From: Ktedonobacteria bacterium brp13
GTDB taxonomy: Bacteria; Chloroflexota; Ktedonobacteria; Ktedonobacterales; Ktedonobacteraceae
Direction: 5' to 3'
NCBI GenBank assembly: GCA_015099395.1
Contig: AP024096.1
Span: forward strand, 6,613,485-6,677,484
DNA: 64,000 bases
Made by a program: the position numbers and the translations under genes. Below, in pieces: positions 35,034 through 43,513 of this stretch. The notes beneath the pieces are model-generated. The model was not told where the DNA came from, did not search any database, and saw nothing but the letters and a program-made list of their open reading frames with translations. Each line of letters opens with the position of its first letter. The first letter of the stretch is position 1.

Positions 35034-36188
35034 ATGTTATCTTTTGATCGTAATCGTAAGCGTAAAAATGTGGCACGTCGCTCACGGGGGCACTTGAACC
35101 CTCCTGTACTGGAGAGTATTCCGCGTAGTACTCCTGTGGAGCAGATCCCGTTTCCTGAATATATCTACGGAAGTACCAATGCCAATCTTTTTCGGGGTCA
35201 GCGTCCTGGTGGTCCTCTGTGGATAGGTACTAGCCAGACTGGTTTGACAGCTCCTACGCGTCCTTTGCCTGCTTCAGTACGGCCTTTGCCTGTCGTGCAT
35301 TTTTTACGTCCTTCATTTCCTGGCACAATGCTCAATCCTTCCTGTGAGACTGAAGTGTATCCTGATTCATTACGGCTATCCACGCAACAATTCAAGCGCC
35401 TGGAGGCGCAGGATACTGAGCGTGTCACTGCGGTGGCGACCAGTTGTCTCAATCGTATGGCACCTCTCAGGAGTGCTGTCTTTATCCATGGTGCGCAGCC
35501 AGTTCAGGGCGGGGTGTGCATGGGTCTACGACCGCCTGAGGGTCGGCGTGCTGTCGTTGGTGGTGCCGCCACTATACTGCTTCTCTTTGTGCTGCTTGGT
35601 AGCTGTATCGCTGGTATCCCGATGCATAGAAGTGATTATCTTTCTTCGCCTGGCTTATTTCGACCAATGCTGGGCAGCGTTGCGCTACATCGTAGTGAAA
35701 ATGCTTTGATTGCCGGAAAGTATGCGACGGCGACAGCTATAACGCAGGATGGCTACGATCCGGGCAATACTGATTATCGTGGGCTGCCAATTGCTCCCTT
35801 TGGTGCACATATCTCTACGAGCGATGCTGGTAATCTGAGCCGTTTCTTCTATGGGCAATGTACGTATTGGGCCAATATGCGTTATCACCAACTGACCCAT
35901 CACTGGATCCCCTGGCTGGGCAATGCGTACCAATGGGCCTATGAGGCACCAGCGTATGGCTGGACGATCGCGGATACTCCTGATCCCACTGGTCCCTCGA
36001 TCATGGTGTTTAGTCCTTACTCCGAGGGCGCTGGTGCCTATGGTCATGTCGCCGTTGTAGAGCATACAAACTCCGATGGTAGTGTCTATACCAGCAACTG
36101 GAACTGGGATGGACTGTGGGCAACCCAATCGTGGATGAACTTCTATCCGAGTAATGGAGTAAGCTTCATCTGGTTCCCTCATTCATGA
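35034..36188 (+). CDS. CHAP array gene 1: membrane-anchored CHAP-domain cell-wall hydrolase
   Basis: A 384-residue protein, first of six paralogs in a row. It has a long polar N-terminus (about 1-175), one transmembrane helix (VGGAATILLLFVLLGSCIAGI), then TATAITQDGYDPGN, a form of the motif found in all six. The C-terminal CHAP domain carries the nucleophile Cys276 in GQCTYWANMRYH and His338 in YGHVAVVE, so it should cleave peptidoglycan peptide bonds or amides. The short linker and the CTYWANMRYH form group it with genes 2 and 3. GAAGG precedes the ATG by nine bases. The C-terminus faces outward if the basic N-terminal side stays in the cytosol (inferred). Confidence 0.85.
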   Translation: MLSFDRNRKRKNVARRSRGHLNPPVLESIPRSTPVEQIPFPEYIYGSTNANLFRGQRPGGPLWIGTSQTGLTAPTRPLPASVRPLPVVHFLRPSFPGTMLNPSCETEVYPDSLRLSTQQFKRLEAQDTERVTAVATSCLNRMAPLRSAVFIHGAQPVQGGVCMGLRPPEGRRAVVGGAATILLLFVLLGSCIAGIPMHRSDYLSSPGLFRPMLGSVALHRSENALIAGKYATATAITQDGYDPGNTDYRGLPIAPFGAHISTSDAGNLSRFFYGQCTYWANMRYHQLTHHWIPWLGNAYQWAYEAPAYGWTIADTPDPTGPSIMVFSPYSEGAGAYGHVAVVEHTNSDGSVYTSNWNWDGLWATQSWMNFYPSNGVSFIWFPHS

Positions 36189-36224
36189 CCTTGTCTACTT
36201 CTTCAGCTTCTACCTGACACAGAG

Positions 36225-36270
36225 ATACAAGGTGAAAGGCTTTGAAACGCCTTTCATCTTGTATTTTTAA
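36225..36270 (+). terminator. Intrinsic terminator after CHAP gene 1
   Basis: ATACAAGGTGAAAGGC (36225-36240) and GCCTTTCATCTTGTAT (36249-36264) form a 16-bp stem; TTTTT follows. Confidence 0.9.
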
Positions 36271-36462
36271 TTACCCTTTTGCAGTGAAAAAAGCTATAAA
36301 AGCAAGACTGGTAAAGGTATTTAGTTATATATGCACATATAAAATAGTGATAAAGTCCTATATTGCATGCGATTGATTGACTGAAGTGCTGGTTCTTAGG
36401 TACATTCAAACCAAGTATTTAAGAAAAACATGTGTCTGAATGCGTCTTTTCGGATGTTTCTA

Positions 36463-36534
36463 TGATCTTATTCCGAACACCAACGCGACTGGCGTCGCTA
36501 GTGCTCGCACACGCAAGTTTTCGGATCAGTAGTA
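36463..36534 (-). repeat. Three-way-junction dispersed element, copy 2
   Basis: Written on the minus strand: TACTACTGATCCGAAAAC, hairpin GTGC-GA-GCAC, hairpin GCGAC-GCCA-GTCGC, then GTGTTCGGAATAAGATC. It ends 22 bases upstream of the CHAP gene 2 start. The outer arm has one A-G mismatch. Confidence 0.85.
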
Positions 36535-36556
36535 TGTAAAGCTGAGGGTAATAAGG

Positions 36557-37510
36557 ATGTTGTTTGAAGATAATTCTCGTCGTGCTGATACTCAGAGTGC
36601 TATGAATGGTGCTACCAATACGCCCTATACGCCTGAAACAGGTAATACAGGGGTACTTACGGAGCAGAGGCCGGATCAACTGGCTATGCCTGGTATGCAG
36701 AATATGCCAGGCGCTCCCGGTAATGCGCAGGTTCAGCTGGCCCCCGCTCCAATTAACGCTGATATGACACCTGCTACTTCGGTAGATGCGAATGTACGAC
36801 CATTACGTCAACCGGTGTTTGTGCCAAGTAGCGGGAAGAAAAGTACGAGTATTCGTCCGCCACAAGGACGTCGCATGGTTGTCAGTATTGGTGCAGGCGT
36901 ACTCCTGCTGGCTGTGCTTGCCGGTACTTTATTTGCCATCCTGCCAACCGGGAATGGTCAGGCCAGCGGTCTGCAGACGTTTTTTGCGCCAACGACGAAG
37001 ATGGTGTCGTCGAAAAATAATACAACGGTACTGATTGCCGCTCAGGCGGCGACAGCGACGGCGGTCACGCAGGATGGCTATGACGCAGGAAACCAGGTCT
37101 ATTCTGGTGTGACAACCTCTAGCTCTACTATCCCCCCTTCCGATGCAGGCAGCTTGAACCGTTTCTTCTATGGGCAGTGTACGTATTGGGCCAACATGCG
37201 TTACCACGAACTGACGGGCCATTGGATCCCCTGGTTGGGGAATGCCGATGCCTGGGCCTGGAATGCGCCCGGTTATGGCTGGCAAACCTCCTCGTATCCA
37301 AATCCAAATGGTCCTTCGATTGTCGTACTGGCTCCATATACTGAGGGTGCCGGTTCGTATGGTCATGTCGCTGTTGTGGAGAGTGGTGTCTCTGCGGCCT
37401 CCGCTGCTAACGGTGTTTCAACCAGTAACTGGAATTGGAATGGTAACTGGGGTATTGAAACCTGGGTTACCTTCTATCCAGGTAGTGGTGTGACCTTTAT
37501 CTGGTATTAA
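36557..37510 (+). CDS. CHAP array gene 2: membrane-anchored CHAP-domain cell-wall hydrolase
   Basis: Protein of 317 residues with a polar N-terminus (Met/Pro/Ala/Gln-rich, about 1-100), one transmembrane helix (MVVSIGAGVLLLAVLAGTLFAIL, about 107-129), the family motif ATATAVTQDGYDAGNQVYSG and a CHAP domain. Cys208 (YGQCTYWANMRYH) and His270 (YGHVAVVE) form the catalytic pair. Nearly identical in the C-terminal half to gene 3, its tandem duplicate. Upstream lie a shared leader and a structured dispersed element. Confidence 0.87.
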   Translation: MLFEDNSRRADTQSAMNGATNTPYTPETGNTGVLTEQRPDQLAMPGMQNMPGAPGNAQVQLAPAPINADMTPATSVDANVRPLRQPVFVPSSGKKSTSIRPPQGRRMVVSIGAGVLLLAVLAGTLFAILPTGNGQASGLQTFFAPTTKMVSSKNNTTVLIAAQAATATAVTQDGYDAGNQVYSGVTTSSSTIPPSDAGSLNRFFYGQCTYWANMRYHELTGHWIPWLGNADAWAWNAPGYGWQTSSYPNPNGPSIVVLAPYTEGAGSYGHVAVVESGVSAASAANGVSTSNWNWNGNWGIETWVTFYPGSGVTFIWY

Positions 37511-37552
37511 TATATCTCATCACTGACCCTTACAGCTTCCATAGCACTATAG

Positions 37553-37593
37553 AGAAAGAGCGCGCTTAGAGCAATTGCTTGAGCGCGCTTTTT
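37553..37593 (+). terminator. Intrinsic terminator after CHAP gene 2
   Basis: AGAAAGAGCGCGCT pairs with GCGCGCTTTTTCT, with an inner AGCAATTGCT palindrome in the loop. The same hairpin stands after gene 3. Confidence 0.9.
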
Positions 37594-37865
37594 CTATGCA
37601 AATGAGCTCTCAATGGCTTTCGGTGCAAGTCTTTTTGTACGTTGATCCCTACAAACCCGGTCATAATATGAGTAAACATCTATATAGAGAAAAATGCTAT
37701 GAAAGTAAAAATAGTGAACGATACTCAGTTATATATACATATATAAAATAGTGATAAAGTCCTATATTTAACGTAATTCATTGACTATGTCACTGCTTCT
37801 TAGGTACATTCAAGTAAGTATTTAAGAAAAATATATGTCTGAATGCGTCTTTTTGGATGCTTCTA

Positions 37866-37936
37866 TGATCTTATTCCGAACACCAACGCGACTGGCGTCG
37901 CTAGTGCGATGCACTCAAGTTTTCGGATCAGTAGTA
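37866..37936 (-). repeat. Three-way-junction dispersed element, copy 3
   Basis: On the minus strand: TACTACTGATCCGAAAAC, hairpin GTGC-ATC-GCAC, hairpin GCGAC-GCCA-GTCGC, GTGTTCGGAATAAGATC. It ends 22 bases before the start at 37959, as in copy 2, of which it is a duplicate. Confidence 0.85.
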
Positions 37937-37958
37937 TGTAAAGCTGAAGGTAATAAGG

Positions 37959-38801
37959 ATGTTATTTGAGGATAATTCCCGTCGTGCTACACCCGAAGCG
38001 GACAATGCAGGGTTACTTACTGAAACAAAGCCAGATCTGCCAGACATACAGAATATGCCTGCTACTTCGGTAGATGCGCATACAGAACCATTACGCGTGC
38101 CTGTGTTTGTGCCGAGTAGCGGGATGAAGAGTACGGGTATCCGACCGCCACAAGGACGTCGCATGGTTGTCAGTATTGGTGCAGGCGTGCTCCTGCTGTC
38201 TGTACTGGCTGGTACCTTATTTGCCGTCCTGCCAACCGGAAATGGTCATACCAGCGGTCTACAGAAGTTTTTTGCGCCAATGACGAAGATGGTGCCGTCG
38301 AAAAATAATACAACGGTACTGATTGCCGCTCAGGCGGCGACAGCGACGGCGGTGACGCAGGATGGCTATGACGCAGGGAATCAGGTCTATTCTGGTGTGA
38401 CAACCTCTAGCTCTACTATCTCCCCTTCCGATGCAGGCAGCTTGAACCGTTTCTTCTATGGACAGTGCACCTATTGGGCTAACATGCGTTACCACGAACT
38501 GATGGGCCATTGGGTCCCCTGGTTGGGGAATGCGTACCAATGGGCATACGGAGCGTCTGCCAATAATTGGGTGACTTCTTCTTACCCCAATCCAAAGGGT
38601 CCTTCGATTATCGTACTGGCTCCAGGTACTCAGGGTGCTGGTTGGTATGGTCATGTCGCCGTTGTGGAGAGTGGTGTCTCTGCGGCCTCCGCTACTGCTA
38701 ATGGTGTTATGACCAGTAACTGGAACTGGAACGGTGATTGGGCTATTGAAGACTGGGTTCCCTTCCATCCAGGTCCTGGTGTAACCTTTATCTGGTATTA
38801 A
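37959..38801 (+). CDS. CHAP array gene 3: membrane-anchored CHAP-domain cell-wall hydrolase
   Basis: A 280-residue near twin of gene 2 with a shorter N-terminal region (about 35 residues fewer). The transmembrane helix (MVVSIGAGVLLLSVLAGTLFAVL), the TATAVTQDGYDAGNQVYSG motif and the CHAP domain with Cys170 and His232 are kept. Differences from gene 2 concentrate in the middle of the CHAP domain (YQWAYGASANNWVTS in place of DAWAWNAPGYGWQTS), on the face likely to contact substrate, which hints at altered specificity (inference). Confidence 0.87.
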   Translation: MLFEDNSRRATPEADNAGLLTETKPDLPDIQNMPATSVDAHTEPLRVPVFVPSSGMKSTGIRPPQGRRMVVSIGAGVLLLSVLAGTLFAVLPTGNGHTSGLQKFFAPMTKMVPSKNNTTVLIAAQAATATAVTQDGYDAGNQVYSGVTTSSSTISPSDAGSLNRFFYGQCTYWANMRYHELMGHWVPWLGNAYQWAYGASANNWVTSSYPNPKGPSIIVLAPGTQGAGWYGHVAVVESGVSAASATANGVMTSNWNWNGDWAIEDWVPFHPGPGVTFIWY

Positions 38802-38840
38802 TACACATTCGAACCTCTACAGTTTACATAGCAACAGACA

Positions 38841-38887
38841 AGAGGAAGAGCGCGCTTAGAGCAATTGCTTGAGCGCGCTCTTCCTCT
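38841..38887 (+). terminator. Intrinsic terminator after CHAP gene 3
   Basis: AGAGGAAGAGCGCGCT and GCGCGCTCTTCCTCT form a long stem with the same inner AGCAATTGCT as the gene 2 terminator. Stem bases changed on both sides (GAGGAAG/CTTCCTC against AGAAAG/CTTTTTCT), so pairing is maintained. Confidence 0.9.
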
Positions 38888-39173
38888 ATACCACATCCTC
38901 TTATTAGCTGCCTCTTTATGTGTCATGCTTCATCAATGCATTTCTAACGACTGCCACCTATAACGACAAGTATCCTCTTTTCCTTTCGTTTAACCTGTGC
39001 TACTTTTTTCGCCTTCACCAGGCAGGCAGAAATATAGGCCCATGGTCCTATTGGATAAGAAAGCATTTGACTCACAATGACATGTAAAGCTACAGTTTGA
39101 TTCAACGCTACAGTCACGCATTTCGATGTAGTGAATCGCTACAGCTATCTGTATAGAACAAGGGGATATTAGT
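38888..39173. other. Intergenic region before CHAP gene 4
   Basis: About 290 bp with no supported gene and no copy of the dispersed element. A ribosome binding site, AAGGGGA, lies just before the start at 39174. Confidence 0.5.
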
Positions 39174-40133
39174 ATGTATGTAGATGACAAGGTTTGTAGT
39201 TCGAATGAGGGAAAGCGGCTTGATTCTAGCACTTCGCAGCGTCCAGCTCTCTATATTGCTGGGTCAAGGCGCTCCCCTGACACGACAATTGCACATTCGC
39301 CTTTCTCGCTGAGAAAACGCACTTTATTTGTTCACGCAAGTGCCGCAATTCTGTTGGTAGCTATCGTGATCGGTGTCTTTCTCGCCGTCTTACCTACCAA
39401 TAATGGGATTGCCGCATCCAGTAGTGGAAAGATCTTTCAACCCTCTACGAGCATGGTCACAGCCAGGCAAGATCAGCCTGCGCTCATCGTCGCTCAGGGT
39501 GCGACGGCAACGGCTGTGACGCAAGATGGGTATGAGTATCGTGGCGCGGGTGGCAAATATAGTTGGCCGGGTGTGAAGACGAATTTCACATTACCGGATG
39601 GCACGACGACCGGACCTGCTAATAACACGCAAGCTCAACCTGCTCAGCAGGCACCGACTCAACCTGCTCAACCAGTTCAGCATTATCAGCAAGCACCTAC
39701 CCCGGTGCCCGTTACCAATGCTGGTTCCAGTGCGGCTGGTACAACCACTGGTATCTCATCAAGCACGGGTACCATTGCGGATAGTAGCTTCAATAATTTC
39801 TTTACTCCCGGCCAGTGTACCTATTGGGCCGATTATGAGTATCACCATCTTACCGGCTATGCGGTGCCCTGGAGTGGTAACGCGGCTGATTGGGCGGCTA
39901 ACGCGTCGGGCTATAGTGGTTGGGTTGTCTCATCACAGCCGCGTGTGCCCTCGATTATCGTCTTGCAGCCGGGTACACAGTATGCTGGCTGGGCTGGTCA
40001 CGTAGCGGTTGTTGAAAAGATCAATAGTGACGGTTCGCTGGCGACTACGGACTGGAATGTCCAGGGCTGGGGAGTCTTCTCCTGGGAGACGTATCACAGC
40101 GGACCTGGTGTTTCGTTCATCTGGCACAATTGA
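39174..40133 (+). CDS. CHAP array gene 4: membrane-anchored CHAP-domain cell-wall hydrolase
   Basis: Product of 319 residues. Transmembrane helix LFVHASAAILLVAIVIGVFLAVLPT (about 44-68), then ALIVAQGATATAVTQDGYEYRG, then a long Gln/Pro/Thr-rich linker (AQPAQQAPTQPAQPVQ) and the CHAP domain with Cys215 (GQCTYWADYEYHHL) and His276 (WAGHVAVVE). It belongs to the second subgroup, CTYWADYEYH, with genes 5 and 6. The low-complexity linker probably lets the catalytic domain reach across the wall (inference). AAGGGGA precedes the ATG. Confidence 0.85.
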   Translation: MYVDDKVCSSNEGKRLDSSTSQRPALYIAGSRRSPDTTIAHSPFSLRKRTLFVHASAAILLVAIVIGVFLAVLPTNNGIAASSSGKIFQPSTSMVTARQDQPALIVAQGATATAVTQDGYEYRGAGGKYSWPGVKTNFTLPDGTTTGPANNTQAQPAQQAPTQPAQPVQHYQQAPTPVPVTNAGSSAAGTTTGISSSTGTIADSSFNNFFTPGQCTYWADYEYHHLTGYAVPWSGNAADWAANASGYSGWVVSSQPRVPSIIVLQPGTQYAGWAGHVAVVEKINSDGSLATTDWNVQGWGVFSWETYHSGPGVSFIWHN

Positions 40134-40161
40134 TTGATATTGTTGCCTGTAGCGTGTCTGT

Positions 40162-40185
40162 GTGGGAGGGTGTATGCCCTCCCAC
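40162..40185 (+). terminator. Hairpin after CHAP gene 4
   Basis: GTGGGAGGG and CCCTCCCAC are perfect complements. There is no T-run, so this is a weak terminator call. Confidence 0.4.
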
Positions 40186-40254
40186 TATTGTATTACTACT
40201 CTCCCTACCCCCTACAGTATCTCCGGTTCTTTACCCTGTCTTCAAGCTTTTAGT

Positions 40255-40280
40255 CAATCTCCAATCTCCAATCTCCAATC
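40255..40280. repeat. 7-bp tandem repeat
   Basis: CAATCTC occurs three times in a row, followed by a partial fourth. It lies in the 40186-40500 intergenic stretch, which is otherwise AT-rich. TTGACG, 17-base spacer, TAAATT (from about 40397) is a possible promoter for CHAP gene 5. Confidence 0.8.
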
Positions 40281-40500
40281 ATCATTGTTATCATCGATTA
40301 GCTATTTTAAATACATAGAACCATTTTCACAATTTAATATGAGCATTTGAATATATGTATTGATATACCTATGGTCCTATAATTGGAGATTTAAATTGAC
40401 GTAATTTATGTAATTAGATAAATTATGCTTTGTTGCCAGTAACGAACGTTACTTTGTTGAGTAAACAAGTAAAATAATGCAAATATGGGGGTGTGAACGC

Positions 40501-41499
40501 ATGTATGGGAAGGAACGATTGCGTGGGTGGATGGAGGATCGAGAGGAGAGGCAGGATGTGTCATGTACCTCTATAGTGCCGGGACAGTATTGGCAGTCTA
40601 CCTGTCCGCCATATGTTCTTGACGTTCTCGCTATCCCCCAGGTTCCACGTACACGTATACAGAGAAGGCGTCCTGCGCGCCGTGCGATTGTGCATGCAGG
40701 AGCTCTACTGGGATTGATTGTGGCGGTGGTGGGGACGCTGTGTATTGTCCTGCCAACTACATCCGACGGCAGAGGTGGCTTTTTTCAGCCAACTGTTGCG
40801 CAGGTCAGTGTCAGGCATGAAGCTACTGTACTCATCTCTGCGCAGGGGGTTACGGCGACGGCGGTGACGCAAGATGGCTATGAGTATCAGGGAGCAGGCG
40901 GTCGCTATGCCTGGGCTGGTGTGCAGAGAGACTTTACCTTGCCCGATGGCTCGAAGACGGGCGTTGGCCCGTCCATCAATCCAGGTCCGCTACCCGGGGC
41001 AGTTACCAATACGAGTGCTGGTTCAGTTGCAAGCGCGGGAACTGGTATGAATACTGGTCCAGTTGCAGGGACGCAGGATATGGGGACGGGTACTGGTCTA
41101 TTAGCGGCTGGCGTGAGTGCGCTATCTTCACTGACAGGAACCATTGCTGACACCAGTTTTACAAATCAGTTTACCTCTGGTCAGTGTACATATTGGGCGG
41201 ACTATGAATATCATCGTCTGATGGGCTATTCGGTTCCCTGGAGTGGGAATGCCTCTACCTGGGCCTCCAATGCGGCTGCACATGGCTGGAATGTCTCCAA
41301 TGTTCCGCAGATGCATTCGATTATCGTGTTGCAAGCGGGTGTGCAGGGTGCTGGTGGGGCAGGTCATGTTGGTGTTGTTGAAGGGATCAACAGTGATGGG
41401 TCGGTCTCTACAACGAACTGGAATGTGCGTGGCTGGGGGCGTTTCTCCAGAGAGACCTACTGGCCCGGTGCGGGTGTCTCTTTTATCTGGCACTCGTAA
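40501..41499 (+). CDS. CHAP array gene 5: membrane-anchored CHAP-domain cell-wall hydrolase
   Basis: I use ATG 40501, preceded by GGGGGTG; an in-frame ATG at 40477 has no ribosome binding site. The product has 332 residues. A basic stretch (RTRIQRRRPARR) precedes the transmembrane helix (VHAGALLGLIVAVVGTLCIVLPT). The family motif reads ISAQGVTATAVTQDGYEYQG. A Gly/Thr/Val-rich linker with repeated NTSAG and GTGMNTG forms follows, and the CHAP domain has Cys229 (GQCTYWADYEYHRL) and His289 (GGAGHVGVVEG). The CHAP part is closest to genes 4 and 6. Confidence 0.85.
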   Translation: MYGKERLRGWMEDREERQDVSCTSIVPGQYWQSTCPPYVLDVLAIPQVPRTRIQRRRPARRAIVHAGALLGLIVAVVGTLCIVLPTTSDGRGGFFQPTVAQVSVRHEATVLISAQGVTATAVTQDGYEYQGAGGRYAWAGVQRDFTLPDGSKTGVGPSINPGPLPGAVTNTSAGSVASAGTGMNTGPVAGTQDMGTGTGLLAAGVSALSSLTGTIADTSFTNQFTSGQCTYWADYEYHRLMGYSVPWSGNASTWASNAAAHGWNVSNVPQMHSIIVLQAGVQGAGGAGHVGVVEGINSDGSVSTTNWNVRGWGRFSRETYWPGAGVSFIWHS

Positions 41500-42047
41500 G
41501 ATACCGGTACCGACTGTCTCTGGGAGCGACATGGCTGGCATGCCAGTTGCTCCCCTGCATTTCTCCCTTTCCTCATAATAGCTCTCCTCTTCTTCTTGAT
41601 CGACAGTCCATTTTCGCTCTTCGCTCTTCTTTCTATTTCTCTGCTATCGGTAACCTCAGGTAATATCCTCACAACGAATGACCTCTGCAATGCACATTTT
41701 CTGGTTAAGGCAGTTTGAAATAGATAGGTACATATTGCTATATATAATGCTATTGATTGACATAGAGATTACGTTGGACTAAGGTAAATGTAGATATTTA
41801 AATGTATTTTCTATGGTGGTGAGTAAAGAATGTCTCACTTTTCAAGCAATCACTTTGCTCACTGGCAGGTCGCTGGATTACTAGATTCATGGATAATAGT
41901 ACCCTTTTTAACTGGGTATTTATTGCCATAGGTGACGTTATTAATTGCCTCTCTAGTATATATTGTATATCTTTTATTTAGATATAAAGATATCTAGACG
42001 GGAAATAACCATAGAAAAAATTATTTATCCAGGGAAGGTTCTTGCTC
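41500..42047 (+). other. Intergenic region before CHAP gene 6
   Basis: About 550 bp, AT-rich, without a supported gene. TTGACA (41757-41762) could be a -35 element, followed after 17 bases by TAAGGT. No dispersed-element copy is present. Confidence 0.5.
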
Positions 42048-42959
42048 ATGCTTGTCAACGATTCCGAATTGGCTGAGAATACTCGATCTTCTGTGTCTGG
42101 TGAACCGCAGTCAGGCGAACTGGTGCAGCAGGCGCTTATCTCTAACGAGAAATCTGTACAGGATGTAAAAGCTGCTCCTGCTGTGCAGAATAATCAACGT
42201 CAACCTATGTATATCCCCAATTCTTATACGAAGCAGCCGCAGTCCTGGCGCGCACCGCAGAAGCGTCAGAAGGTAGTAAGCATCGGGGTTGCCGTAGCTC
42301 TTGTGGTGGTGGTGCTTGGTGTGCTGGCAGCGGTCGTGCCGACTACGCAAGGGAATGCCAGTACCGGGTTTGGGGGTCTGTTTAAGCCAGTTGTGAATTC
42401 GGTGGGTGTCCATCAAGACAAGCCTGCTTTGATCGCGGCCCAGGCTGCGACGGCGACGGCAGTGACGCAAGATGGCTACGATAATGGTAACCAGAGCTAT
42501 GCTGGTGTGCAGTCAAATTTTACGCTGCCAAATGGTACCAATACCAGTTCAATTCCTACGGCTCCTACTGATACCAGTGGTGGGATCTCATCCACCTCGA
42601 CTGGTACGTTGAATACCGGTTTCTACGATCCTTTCTCTCCTGGTCAATGTACCTATTGGGCGGACTATGAGTATCATCGTTTGACCGGAAAGACAGTTAC
42701 CTGGTCGGGTAATGCTCAAGATTGGGTCTATGGTGCTCAGGCTGCTGGCTGGAATGTCAGCTCGACGCCACATCTCTACTCGATTATTGTCTTGCAGGGT
42801 GGAGTCCAGAACGCGGGTTATGGGACCGGGCATGTGGGTGTAGTGGAAGGGATTAATAGTGATGGTTCCGTGCGTACGACGAATTGGAATATTGTTGGTT
42901 GGGGTGTCTTCTCGTGGCAGACATATTATCCTGGTCCCGGTGTTAGCTTTATCTGGTAA
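42048..42959 (+). CDS. CHAP array gene 6: membrane-anchored CHAP-domain cell-wall hydrolase
   Basis: A 303-residue protein. ATG 42048 is chosen because AGGGAAGG precedes it; an in-frame TTG at 42042 is possible. A polar N-terminus leads to the transmembrane helix (VVSIGVAVALVVVVLGVLAAVVPT, about 80-103). Next come ALIAAQAATATAVTQDGYDNGNQSYAGV, quoted in part, a Ser/Thr linker, and the CHAP domain with Cys201 (GQCTYWADYEYHRL) and His262 (GTGHVGVVEG). The N-terminal leader matches genes 2 and 3 (YDxGNQ), but the CHAP domain matches genes 4 and 5, so it may be a chimera of the two groups. Confidence 0.85.
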   Translation: MLVNDSELAENTRSSVSGEPQSGELVQQALISNEKSVQDVKAAPAVQNNQRQPMYIPNSYTKQPQSWRAPQKRQKVVSIGVAVALVVVVLGVLAAVVPTTQGNASTGFGGLFKPVVNSVGVHQDKPALIAAQAATATAVTQDGYDNGNQSYAGVQSNFTLPNGTNTSSIPTAPTDTSGGISSTSTGTLNTGFYDPFSPGQCTYWADYEYHRLTGKTVTWSGNAQDWVYGAQAAGWNVSSTPHLYSIIVLQGGVQNAGYGTGHVGVVEGINSDGSVRTTNWNIVGWGVFSWQTYYPGPGVSFIW

Positions 42960-43021
42960 GAAGAGCACGGTCATCGCGTTTGGGGGATAGCAGTGTGAAA
43001 CACAGTATGAAGACTGTCTGG

Positions 43022-43351
43022 CTATCCCCAACGCTCGATGAGCAAGCGGTAATGAACGATGCGTGCTTGCAGAATGCTGCGCTCTCCCTCTGTGTAGTGG
43101 GTGTCATTCGTAAGTTGCTGTTCATGGTATGCGAGCATCGCTTGTGCGCCGGCGAGGGCTTTAGGTGTGACGCGTGTACGTTTCACAAAACAGGCCTCAA
43201 CTGGTTGCCAGTTGGGTGCTGAACGCCAGTTGATGTAAGGACAATTACGGCACTTGTTCGCGCAACAATAGCCTCTCCGTGAGAGAAAACCTCTCGTCGC
43301 TACATATAAACCTTCTACCGTAATTTCCCAATCTTCTCCAATGTTATGCAT
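43022..43351 (-). CDS. Small Cys-rich protein, possibly DUF5522-like
   Basis: 109 residues with the compact motif YCCANKCRNCPY (about 29-40). It resembles the CCGNGCRxCPY motif of DUF5522-type proteins, which suggests a metal or iron-sulfur site. The C-terminal part is helical, with charged residues. Codon usage looks normal. No strong ribosome binding site precedes the ATG at 43351. The family assignment is a weak motif match. Confidence 0.6.
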   Translation of the reverse strand: MHNIGEDWEITVEGLYVATRGFLSRRGYCCANKCRNCPYINWRSAPNWQPVEACFVKRTRVTPKALAGAQAMLAYHEQQLTNDTHYTEGERSILQARIVHYRLLIERWG

Positions 43352-43513
43352 GACTACTTCTGATTACCATACCTATCTTCTCTGATCATGATCACCCTGG
43401 CTAGCGCCTCGGTCTTTTAACAAGCTTTTGTTGGTTTTGTCACGATATTATGTGTATCGATATACTATTGTAGAGCATCGTGCTAAGAAATGCCAGCCTT
43501 ATGCACTGGTATA

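Larger units (their letters stand above)
36189..36556 (+). other. Intergenic leader of CHAP gene 2 (includes element copy 2)
   Basis: After the terminator the stretch is AT-rich. A possible promoter TTGACT (36377-36382), 18-base spacer, TACATT (36401-36406) is also present at the matching place before gene 3. The three-way-junction element (36463-36534) lies between this promoter and the start codon, so it would be in the 5' leader. Confidence 0.55.
37511..37958 (+). other. Intergenic leader of CHAP gene 3
   Basis: After the terminator this is a second copy of the gene 2 leader, with TTGACT (18-base spacer) TACATT and element copy 3 in the same order. No separate gene is supported. Confidence 0.6.
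36323..38887 (+). repeat. Tandem duplication containing CHAP genes 2 and 3
   Basis: Unit 1 (about 36323-37593) and unit 2 (about 37727-38887) match through the leader (ATAAAATAGTGATAAAGTCC), the dispersed element, the gene body and the terminator (GAGCGCGCTTAGAGCAATTG). The repeat distance is about 1,404 bp. Unit 2 lost about 110 bases, mostly inside the 5' coding region. Confidence 0.85.

Noticed and set aside
36419..36679. Minus frame overlapping element copy 2 and the start of CHAP gene 2
   Set aside because: It reads the structured element and the antisense of a clear gene; no ribosome binding site. A similar frame exists at copy 3 for the same reason.
40255..40280. Possible CRISPR-like repeats
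   Set aside because: Units of only seven bases without spacers; a simple tandem repeat. No cas genes anywhere in the window.
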